From Bacteroidaceae bacterium (lineage in GTDB: Bacteria > Bacteroidota > Bacteroidia > Bacteroidales > Bacteroidaceae), in the NCBI GenBank assembly GCA_016302965.1, contig JAEDMP010000105.1:1-5805 (forward strand): a stretch of DNA of 5,805 nucleotides, written 5' to 3'. The notes under the pieces were generated by a model. That model saw only the letters and a program-made list of their open reading frames with translations, made no database searches and was not told the origin of the DNA. Position 1 is the stretch's first letter, and each line of letters starts with the position of its first letter. Both the position numbers and the translations under genes were made by a program. Below, piece after piece: positions 1-5,561 of the stretch.

Positions 1-229
1 AGATTCATTAATCCCGTAGATACCAATGCTGTACCAGAGCGGCTATCTCAGCATCGACTCGTACGACAAGGAGATGGATGCCTCCCCCCCCTTCACTTCC
101 CGGGTGATGAGGTGCGACAAGGCATGGTGATATTGTCAGGATTCCCTGATACAGTGGCGAAAACGACGAAATGAAAGGACATTCTACAAGAATTGCCACA
201 TTTTTCCAAACATTTTTCTTTCCAAATTC

Positions 230-260
230 TTGCACGGTTCGAAAAAAAACATTACATTTG
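230..260 (+). promoter_or_regulatory. Bacteroidetes-type promoter for the lipoprotein gene
   Basis: A TTG at 230-232 is followed after exactly 20 nt by TACATTTG at 253-260, a full match to the Bacteroidetes -7 consensus TAnnTTTG, and continues as TTTGCA. Transcription would begin near 266, giving a leader of roughly 105 nt before the ATG at 372. The -33 element is a minimal TTG rather than TTTG. Confidence 0.6.
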
Positions 261-341
261 CAACACGAGAACCTGCCAAGCCTCTCATCGATACACTACC
301 GATGACAAAAATGTGCAGGTCATTTATTATGCACATAATAC

Positions 342-371
342 ATCAACATTGAAATCAACATTGAAATCAAC
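342..371 (+). repeat. Two and a half 12-bp direct repeats abutting a start codon
   Basis: ATTGAAATCAAC occurs twice without mismatch at 348-359 and 360-371, preceded by the half copy ATCAAC at 342-347. The second copy ends at the base before the ATG of the lipoprotein gene. The repeat therefore occupies the whole ribosome-loading region, where Bacteroidetes genes usually rely on A-rich, unstructured sequence rather than a Shine-Dalgarno motif. Confidence 0.85.
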
Positions 372-1199
372 ATGATAAAGATTGCAGTCATTTTGTTGGC
401 CATACCCTTGCTGTTGGGCGGTTGCGGCACATATACTGGCGAAGGAGCATTCGCGGGAAGTCAGATTGGGTCTATCGTAGGCAGTGCCATCGGCGGCATC
501 AGTGGCGGGCCACGCGGAGCTGATGTGGGCACACTGGTGGGCATGGCAGGTGGCGCTGCGATAGGTGCAGTCATCGGCAATGCCGCCGACCGTGCCCAGC
601 AGGAACGTTATGCCCCTCGCAACTACGATTATGACAGCGACCAGTATTCACAGACCGATGAAAGCGGTTTCGCCCCCACCAACAGCGGTGACGACCGCAT
701 TGAGTTCGACACCTCTTCCTCTCCCAAGTCCGCCGACGTTCCCGAGTTCCACGTTCACTCCACAGTGCCCCCCACCACGGTCACTACAGAGAGTGTTTCG
801 CTGAAGCAGCTGATGTCCCTGCGGAGTAAATACACAATCCATTACAATTCGTTGATAGAGCTATGCAACGCCTCGTTTGTGGACGACAACGGTGATGGCG
901 TACTCAAGGCAGGCGAGGAGAGCAAGGTATCCTTTGACATAATGAACCATTCCAACCAGCCCATCTTCGGTGTCACCCCCACCGTTGTAGAGACCACGGG
1001 AAACAAGCATGTGTATATTTCCCCTACGGTCAAGGTGGAGCGCATAGAGCCAGGTAACGGCATCCGCTATACCGCCACGGTCAAGGCAGGCAAGCGCCTC
1101 AAGAATGGAGAGATAGCGATACATGTTGCAGTGGCTCAGGGTGACAACGAGATTACGTCCCAAATCAAAGAGTTCAAAATCCCCACCAGCCGCAAATAA
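372..1199 (+). CDS. Glycine-zipper lipoprotein with C-terminal Ig-like domain
   Basis: This 275-residue protein starts with a lipoprotein signal: positively charged MIK, a hydrophobic stretch to about residue 15, then the lipobox LGGC with Cys18 as the lipidated residue. The residues after Cys18 are GTYTGEG, without the acidic run that serves as the Bacteroidetes surface-export signal, so a periplasm-facing outer-membrane anchor is more likely than surface display. Residues 24-72 form a glycine zipper (repeated GxxxG spacing, ending AAIGAVIGNAA) able to pack in or on a membrane. A low-complexity Ser/Thr/Asp/Pro linker covers about 80-140. Residues 168-272 contain FVDDNGDGVLKAGEE, a DxNxDGxxxxGE calcium-loop pattern (D171, N173, D175, E182), then a beta-rich domain resembling the CARDB/NEW3 Ig-like folds that follow this motif. 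The ATG at 372 is the only start retaining the signal peptide. The exact role is unknown; a structural or envelope-stability lipoprotein is the best guess. Confidence 0.85.
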   Translation: MIKIAVILLAIPLLLGGCGTYTGEGAFAGSQIGSIVGSAIGGISGGPRGADVGTLVGMAGGAAIGAVIGNAADRAQQERYAPRNYDYDSDQYSQTDESGFAPTNSGDDRIEFDTSSSPKSADVPEFHVHSTVPPTTVTTESVSLKQLMSLRSKYTIHYNSLIELCNASFVDDNGDGVLKAGEESKVSFDIMNHSNQPIFGVTPTVVETTGNKHVYISPTVKVERIEPGNGIRYTATVKAGKRLKNGEIAIHVAVAQGDNEITSQIKEFKIPTSRK

Positions 1200-1250
1200 G
1201 GGCGACACCAGGTTGTGGTCTTTTCGAGACAGGCCTTGTTTGGAATCCAT

Positions 1251-1468
1251 ATAGATTCCTATGCTTTGCCAGAGTGCCTGACTGGTTACAGATGATTACT
1301 TATATCCCTCTTCCACTCCAGATGCCAGTCCTCTGTCCCGACTCTGCCAGTGGACTTTCATGGTTATGACAGCGGACTGTCATAACCATGAAAGACTAAT
1401 TTACTACCGATGACGATGACAAGATGCGCGAATTCGTTATTTATACGGTTTTTATGTAAAACAAGAAG
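1251..1468 (+). pseudogene. Second, more eroded remnant of the same ATPase/nuclease-type gene
   Basis: Seen: 1255-1305 translates as IPMLCQSA, a TGA stop (1279-1281), then LVTDDYLY, which parallels IPMLYQSGYLSIDSYD in the remnant at the left edge. At the DNA level 1254-1280 matches 19-45 at about three bases in four. Further on, ACTACCGATGAC at 1403-1414 is an exact 12-base match to 295-306, and there TTDDDDKMREFVIYTVFM can be read up to a TAA (1456-1458 region), parallel to TTDDKNVQVIYY in the first copy. The order of the two matching blocks is the same in both places. Inferred: both are relics of one gene family, by duplication or independent insertion and decay. The 40-nt hairpin at 1355-1394 lies between the two blocks. 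The identity of each block alone is weak; the paired order raises my confidence. Confidence 0.4.
1355..1394. repeat. Perfect 18-bp inverted repeat with a 4-nt loop
   Basis: CTTTCATGGTTATGACAG (1355-1372), loop CGGA (1373-1376), and the exact reverse complement CTGTCATAACCATGAAAG (1377-1394). There is no U-run on either side (ACTAATTT follows on the plus strand), so it is not a standard intrinsic terminator, though it could slow or end transcription of the lipoprotein gene 156 bases upstream. It lies about 120 bases before the promoter of the antiporter gene. Alternatives are a palindromic protein-binding site, a REP-like element or a transcript-stabilising stem. Confidence 0.9.
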
Positions 1469-1515
1469 TTGTGGACATGAATTTGGCATGTATCAACCAA
1501 TCCGTCGGCAAAACA

Positions 1516-1547
1516 TTTGTAGGATTGACCGAAAAGGCCTAAATTTG
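1516..1547 (+). promoter_or_regulatory. Bacteroidetes-type promoter for the antiporter gene
   Basis: TTTG at 1516-1519 and TAAATTTG at 1540-1547 are separated by 20 nt, a full match to the -33 TTTG / -7 TAnnTTTG consensus; the sequence continues as TTTGCA. Transcription would begin near 1553, leaving a leader of about 50 nt that is A-rich near the start codon and lacks a Shine-Dalgarno motif. Confidence 0.75.
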
Positions 1548-1601
1548 CATGGAAATTAACTTCTGGATGAACAACATCCGACTCAGAAACATCCAAACAA
1601 T

Positions 1602-3068
1602 ATGGGACTCAGCAATCTACACGAATCGACCCGACGGGTGAGACATCCTCACCACCATCTCCCCATTTCCCTCTCGCTCGCCCCCTTGGTGATGCTGGTG
1701 GGCATGCTGGCAGTGACCATCCGCACCTACGGCAGCGACTCGCTGAGCGGTCCGAGCCAGGTGGTGCTGCTCATGAGCGCCGCCATCTGCTGTGTGATAG
1801 GCAGTGTGTTTGCCCGGGTGCCGTGGCGCAAGTTTGAACAGACCATCACCCAGAACATCTCCCAGGTGGCCACCGCCCTCATCATCCTGCTCTTCATCGG
1901 AGCCCTGGGCGGGGCTTGGATGGTGAGCGGCATCGTGCCCACGATGATCTACTATGGTCTGGAACTCATCCATCCCAGCGTCTTCCTGGCTTCCACCTGT
2001 GTCATCAGTGCCTTGGTGAGCATCATGACGGGCAGTTCGTGGACCACCATCGCCACCATCGGACTGGCGCTGATGGGCATCGGCAGGGCACAAGGCTTCG
2101 AGGAGGGATGGATAGCGGGAGCCATCATCAGCGGTGCCTACTTCGGCGACAAGGTGTCGCCCCTCTCCGACACCACGGTGCTGGCCGCCGGTGCCTGCGA
2201 TGTGCCGCTCTTCACCCATATCCGCTATATGATGCTCACCACCATCCCGTCGATGGTGGTGGCACTCCTCCTCTTCATCGTGGCGGGACTGTTGCACGAC
2301 ACGGGCGACCTGACCCAGTTGGAGACTTTCCGACTGGCCCTGGCCGGGCGCTTCCACATCTCCCTCTGGCTGATGCTGGTGCCGCTGCTCACCGCCGTCA
2401 TGATTGTCAGGCGCCTGCCTGCCATCGTCACGATGTTTGCCTCCACGCTGCTGGCCATGGTCTTTGCCCTGCTGTTCCAGCCTGAGGCGCTGACCGAGAT
2501 TGGCGGCGGCGACCTCTTCAGCGGAGCCATGCAGTCGGTGTTCGGCTCCACCTCGCTCACCACGTCCGACCCCATGCTCAGCGAGTTGGCAGCTACCCGT
2601 GGCATGTCGGGCATGATGTCCACCATCTGGCTCATCCTCTGTGCCGTCTGCTTCGGTGCCACGATGACGGCCGGCGGCATGACCGAAGGCATCACCCGCA
2701 TGTTCATCAGTTTTGCCAAGGGACGCATGTCGACGGTCTCCTCCACCGTGGCTTCGGGCTTACTGCTCAATGCCACCGTGGCCGACCAGTATATCTGCAT
2801 CCTGCTGAGCGGCAACGTGTTCAGAAACATCTACGAGAAGCGCAACCTGGAGTCGCGGCTGCTGAGCCGCACCACCGAGGATGCCGTCACCGTCACCTCG
2901 GTATTGGTGCCGTGGAACTCGTGCGGCATGACGCAGAGCACGGTGCTGGGCGTCTCCACCCTCACCTATCTGCCCTACTGTTTCTTCAACCTCATCAGTC
3001 CGTTCATGAGCATCCTCATGGCCGCCATCGGCTACCAGATCAAGCCACGGAGGAAGGAAGTCCAGTAA
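1602..3068 (+). CDS. nhaC: NhaC-family Na+/H+ antiporter
   Basis: This 488-residue inner-membrane protein exchanges sodium (or another monovalent cation) for protons, and helps with pH and sodium homeostasis. It has about ten to twelve hydrophobic segments, for example around 25-42, 53-71, 88-107, 127-143, 150-161, 210-232, 255-270, 274-293, 341-358 and 455-478. Family landmarks are present: GSSWTT (144-149), SGAYFGDKVSPLSDTTVLA (177-195, with D183 and D190 in the conserved ion-pathway region), NATVADQYICILLSGNVF (390-407) and SVLVPWNSCGMTQSTVLGV (433-451). The length fits complete family members (about 450-500). The N-terminus carries a basic, His-rich cytoplasmic tail (RRVRHPHHH, 11-19). 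The ATG at 1602 sits about 50 nt after a good promoter and keeps the first membrane segment intact. The exact ion preference cannot be read from sequence; the related malate-2H+/Na+-lactate antiporters share this fold. Confidence 0.93.
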   Translation: MGLSNLHESTRRVRHPHHHLPISLSLAPLVMLVGMLAVTIRTYGSDSLSGPSQVVLLMSAAICCVIGSVFARVPWRKFEQTITQNISQVATALIILLFIGALGGAWMVSGIVPTMIYYGLELIHPSVFLASTCVISALVSIMTGSSWTTIATIGLALMGIGRAQGFEEGWIAGAIISGAYFGDKVSPLSDTTVLAAGACDVPLFTHIRYMMLTTIPSMVVALLLFIVAGLLHDTGDLTQLETFRLALAGRFHISLWLMLVPLLTAVMIVRRLPAIVTMFASTLLAMVFALLFQPEALTEIGGGDLFSGAMQSVFGSTSLTTSDPMLSELAATRGMSGMMSTIWLILCAVCFGATMTAGGMTEGITRMFISFAKGRMSTVSSTVASGLLLNATVADQYICILLSGNVFRNIYEKRNLESRLLSRTTEDAVTVTSVLVPWNSCGMTQSTVLGVSTLTYLPYCFFNLISPFMSILMAAIGYQIKPRRKEVQ

Positions 3069-3085
3069 GCAAGTTGTCTGGGGAT

Positions 3086-3119
3086 GGTTTCCCGATGGCA
3101 CTCAAGCCACCAGGAAACC
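3086..3119. terminator. Hairpin between convergent genes, possible bidirectional terminator
   Basis: GGTTTCC (3086-3092) pairs with GGAAACC (3113-3119), and inside this TGGC (3096-3099) pairs with GCCA (3106-3109) around a 6-nt loop, leaving a 3x3 internal loop. It spans the stop codon of the minus-strand ATPase gene (3102-3104) and lies 17 nt after the antiporter stop. It lacks a clear U-run in either direction, so the terminator function is inferred from its position. Confidence 0.45.
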
Positions 3120-5177
3120 GATTTGTCTCCGCTTCTGCCTGTCGGTCTTGCCGGGGACGAAGGCGGCAAAGGCAGCGGCTATATCACACGCCTCAATCCG
3201 CTGATAGGCCTGGGCGGGCGCTTCGGTGGGCAGGGCGGCGAGACGGTCGGCCAGGGCGGGAATGATGCCGTTGTGTACATACTGTTCCACCCATCGGGCA
3301 TTGCTGAAGGTCTCGTCACCGCACTCCAATGCCTGAGCGATATGGTGACGCAACAGGAGGCTTGCCTCGGACGAGAGCTGGTAGTCGTCGCGGCGGAACA
3401 TGGACAGGGCAATCTCCATGAGTTCGTCGGCCGAATAGTCGGCAAAGTGGAAGGTGTAGGGGAAGCGTCCCTTCAGTCCGGGGTTGACGCTCATCATCTC
3501 CTCCATCTCCTTCTGATAGCCAGCCATGATGACAATCATGTCGGGATGCTTCTGCGACAGCACCCCCAGCAGACACTCGATGGCATGGGGGCCGAAGTCG
3601 TTGCTCTCGCCTTTGGGGCAGAGCGTATAGGCTTCGTCGATGAAGAGCACATTGCCCTTGGCCTCCTCGAGGATGCGCCGCATGTTCTGCTCGGTTCCTC
3701 CGATATAGTGGCCCACCATCTGAGTCCGGTCCACACAGACTACATCGCCCTTGGAGAGCAGTCCTAACGAGTGGTAGATGCGTCCCAGCATCTTGGCCAC
3801 GGTGGTCTTGCCCGTACCGGGATTGCCCGTAAACACGGCATGGAAGGCCGCCTCATCGGTTGTGTTCAGCCCCAGGCTTCTGCGTTTCTGGCAGAAGCGC
3901 ATGCGGTGGTAGAGGGTTTTCAGGGCCTGCTTGATGGCGGTGAGTCCGGTCATGTCGTCCAGTTCTGCCATCAGCGAGTCGTCCGACGGTTCGGGTGCGG
4001 TGAGTGCGTGTTCGTCGACATCTTCGGCTTCCACCCATCTCTCCTGCAGGCGGTCATAATCCCTCACCACGCGGTCGAGATAGCGTCTCTGCAGTTGGTA
4101 AGCCATATAGTAGCGTATCTCGTCCTGGGTCCAGTTGGCTATGCGGCCCTGTTCATATCCCTTCACCACGGTCTTGCAGAGTTTGTCGAGCGCCTCGGGC
4201 GAGAGCGTCAGCCTTCGCTCATTGGCGGTTGCCACAAAGGCATCAACCATGTCGCTGCAGTCGGGAGCCTCTTCCTCCAACCGGTTCTCCTGCGGAATCC
4301 ACTGCCACACTGCAGTCATCCGGCTGCCCGCCGCTTCCAGTTCTGCACGTGTGCCGCCGAAGACCAGTGTCGATCCGGCCGAGGCTTCCTCTCCGATGCA
4401 GGCGGCCAACTTGGCTCCCTCGGGAGTGCCGAGCACGCCAGTCTTCGTGAAGATATAGAAGCGGTTATTGAAGGACGAGAGGTCGATCGCATGCTCCCCG
4501 TCACAGTCATCGAACAGATCATCCAAACGGTCCTCCGCACTGAGGCGGGCACAGTCGTACACCGAGATGCAGAAGTTCTCTTCGACCACCGACACAAACA
4601 TCCGCATCAGGCTCTTCTTGCTGTCTGCTTGACGGAAGGTGAGGAGCAGGTTGTTGCAGAACCGCAGTCTGTCGAACCAGGAAGTGTTTTCTCCCGCTAT
4701 CTTCTGACGGTAGCGCTCCACGAGCCACTGCCTCATCTGCCTGATGCCCGGATAGCGCGACAGCAAGGGCCAGGCCACATATCGGGGCAGGAGCGAGAGG
4801 ATAGCGTCGTCGCTCAGCGCTTGGCAGACGATGGGTTTCGACACCTCGAACTGCTGGTCGTCAAGGAGCCTCACGTCGAAGCGCAGCACCTTTGCGTCGC
4901 CCGTCCGCACGAGCATCCGGTAATTTCCGGGCTGCCATACCTGATAGCAGGGGATGGTAAAGACAAACGACCTGCGCCCCACCCGCTTCACCCCTTCATT
5001 CGAGCTGCAGACATGGTACAGGCACATCATCCTGTCGTTGTAGAAGGCGAACTCATAGTCGTCGGTGAGTCGCATGGAGCGGTCAATCGTGAATACGGCT
5101 TCAACGTCGCCTTTGCGGTAGCGGATAGCGTCGTCAGCCAATGGTTCCGTAAAAATCAGTCTGAAAGTTGTCATCAT
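3102..5177 (-). CDS. CbxX/CfqX (SpoVK-like) AAA+ ATPase with tandem AAA modules
   Basis: A soluble protein of 691 residues, read here from the ATG at 5177. A GTG one codon upstream (5180) and a second ATG (5174) are also possible; GTG is rare in this group. Numbers below count from the 5177 ATG. Residues 1-110 look beta-rich and match no family I can name. Residues 200-375 resemble an AAA module of the CbxX type that has lost its catalytic residues: FYIFTKTGVL (240-249) takes the place of a Walker B, and no P-loop is visible. The C-terminal module is intact: Walker A GNPGTGKT (451-458), Walker B VLFIDEA (510-516), sensor-1 region IVIMAGY (548-554), likely arginine finger in NPGLKGRF (R571) and a sensor-2 arginine in SNARW (R628). 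Known: CbxX-type ATPases form rings that remodel client proteins, as CbbX does for Rubisco. The client here is unknown. The gene stands alone, converging with the antiporter gene, and has a long structured leader. Confidence 0.88.
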   Translation of the reverse strand: MMTTFRLIFTEPLADDAIRYRKGDVEAVFTIDRSMRLTDDYEFAFYNDRMMCLYHVCSSNEGVKRVGRRSFVFTIPCYQVWQPGNYRMLVRTGDAKVLRFDVRLLDDQQFEVSKPIVCQALSDDAILSLLPRYVAWPLLSRYPGIRQMRQWLVERYRQKIAGENTSWFDRLRFCNNLLLTFRQADSKKSLMRMFVSVVEENFCISVYDCARLSAEDRLDDLFDDCDGEHAIDLSSFNNRFYIFTKTGVLGTPEGAKLAACIGEEASAGSTLVFGGTRAELEAAGSRMTAVWQWIPQENRLEEEAPDCSDMVDAFVATANERRLTLSPEALDKLCKTVVKGYEQGRIANWTQDEIRYYMAYQLQRRYLDRVVRDYDRLQERWVEAEDVDEHALTAPEPSDDSLMAELDDMTGLTAIKQALKTLYHRMRFCQKRRSLGLNTTDEAAFHAVFTGNPGTGKTTVAKMLGRIYHSLGLLSKGDVVCVDRTQMVGHYIGGTEQNMRRILEEAKGNVLFIDEAYTLCPKGESNDFGPHAIECLLGVLSQKHPDMIVIMAGYQKEMEEMMSVNPGLKGRFPYTFHFADYSADELMEIALSMFRRDDYQLSSEASLLLRHHIAQALECGDETFSNARWVEQYVHNGIIPALADRLAALPTEAPAQAYQRIEACDIAAAFAAFVPGKTDRQKRRQIGFLVA

Positions 5178-5460
5178 CACAAGAATTTTGGTAAATAAAA
5201 AAATGAATGAATAAAAAGCAAACGATGGGACATACCTTTCCCATCAGAAGGAAGAGAAGACACCCATCGGGGGTGTATCGGTTCCGTCACGCCTTCAGTC
5301 CAACCATGTGTTGTATCAATAAGCAAAGAACACTTGGAACATCTATAACCACAGGACAATGGCTCCACCACTGTCTTGCAGTCGATGCGATTTGTTGTTC
5401 CAATTGTTCATTTTGTTCATGATACTGTCTTGTGATATGATTTGGTCATTGTATGAATGA
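5178..5460 (-). promoter_or_regulatory. Long structured 5' leader of the AAA+ ATPase gene
   Basis: The predicted start of transcription near 5460 leaves about 280 nt before the coding region. On the minus strand three stems follow one another: GACAGTGG/CCATTGTC (5375-5355, one G-U pair, loop TGGAG), ACACCC/GGGTGT (5276-5260, 5-nt loop), and GATGGGA/TCCCATC (5245-5224, 8-nt loop). The last is followed by GTTTGCTTTTTATT, as in an intrinsic terminator. GATGGG occurs twice (5268-5263 and 5245-5240), so the single CCCATC (5229-5224) could pair with either copy. This is the layout expected of an attenuator or riboswitch-like leader. I recognise no known riboswitch class. Short ORFs of 25 and 8 codons (starting at 5420 and 5342) lie within it. 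Confidence 0.45.
5224..5245 (-). terminator. Terminator-like hairpin with U-rich tail inside the ATPase leader
   Basis: A 7-bp stem GATGGGA/TCCCATC with an 8-nt loop, followed on the minus strand by a U-rich tract (GTTTGCTTTTTATT, ending near 5210). It lies about 45 nt before the ATPase start codon and downstream of its promoter, so it would either attenuate that transcript or end a short RNA of about 240 nt. The tail is interrupted by GC, so it is not a strong terminator. Confidence 0.4.
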
Positions 5461-5465
5461 CGCTG

Positions 5466-5496
5466 CAAAGATAAAACATATTTTTCAATCTACAAA
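5466..5496 (-). promoter_or_regulatory. Bacteroidetes-type promoter for the AAA+ ATPase gene
   Basis: On the minus strand TTTG (5496-5493) is followed after 19 nt by TATCTTTG (5473-5466), a full match to TAnnTTTG, again continuing as TTTGCA. It points left towards the ATPase gene, and lies back to back with the plus-strand promoter at 5530-5561, the two -33 elements being 33 nt apart in A-rich DNA. Confidence 0.7.
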
Positions 5497-5529
5497 ACAA
5501 AAACGGGAAAAAATGAAAAACACACAGAA

Positions 5530-5561
5530 TTTGGTTTTTCAAAAAAAATGATTCATCTTTG
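5530..5561 (+). promoter_or_regulatory. Bacteroidetes-type promoter for the gene at the right edge
   Basis: TTTG at 5530-5533 and CATCTTTG at 5554-5561 are 20 nt apart; the -7 element differs from TAnnTTTG only at its first base and continues as TTTGCA like the other promoters here. Transcription would begin near 5567, a few bases before ATGs at 5574 and 5579, so the transcript would have almost no leader. Confidence 0.55.

Larger units (their letters stand above)
2..375 (+). pseudogene. Decayed remnant of an AAA-ATPase-like / PD-(D/E)XK nuclease family gene
   Basis: Seen: at positions 20-79 the sequence reads IPMLYQSGYLSIDSYDKE, preceded in frame by a TAG stop (17-19). After an eight-C run (84-91) the reading continues in another frame as FPGDEVRQGMVILS (97-138) and stops at 172-174. 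About 120 bases further on, 277-330 can be read as QASHRYTTDDKNVQVIYY, ending at the TGA at 373-375. Known: the pattern LLYQSGYLTI...YD...LGFPN.EV..GF is typical of the large Bacteroidetes family with an N-terminal AAA-ATPase-like domain and a C-terminal PD-(D/E)XK domain (formerly DUF1703), whose C-terminal end often has a TDDKKV..(I/V)GV-like stretch. Inferred: this is the broken 3' part of such a gene, with at least one in-frame stop, one frameshift and an internal deletion, so it makes no working protein. The IPMLYQ part is fairly convincing; the TTDDK part is less so. Confidence 0.5.

Noticed and set aside
1205..1225. Small hairpin ACCA/TGGT followed by CTTTTC as terminator of the lipoprotein gene
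   Set aside because: A 4-bp stem is too weak to claim, though it lies just after the stop codon.
1409..1434. A DDDDK-coding stretch next to an EcoRI site (GAATTC), as in expression vectors
   Set aside because: No other vector sequence surrounds it, and the stretch matches the native-looking 12-mer at 295-306; coincidence.
1410..1559. 49-codon plus-strand ORF (MTMTRCANSL...) before the antiporter
   Set aside because: It runs across the antiporter promoter and has no family resemblance; the same DNA is better explained as pseudogene relic.
1617..2357. 246-codon minus-strand open frame opposite the antiporter gene
   Set aside because: Its His/Gln/Gly-rich translation is a mirror of the hydrophobic antiporter codons; the plus-strand NhaC protein is unmistakable.
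3771..5198. 475-codon plus-strand open frame antisense to the ATPase gene
   Set aside because: The minus-strand frame has clear Walker motifs and family structure; the antisense frame is open because of the GC-rich third positions and has His/Val-rich, non-family composition.
5177..5371. 64-codon minus-strand frame in the ATPase leader with a CGYRCSKC cysteine cluster
   Set aside because: It opens on GTG, matches no family I recognise, and runs through the hairpins and U-rich tract. Its TGA overlaps the ATPase ATG, so coupling cannot be excluded, but the evidence is too weak for a gene call.
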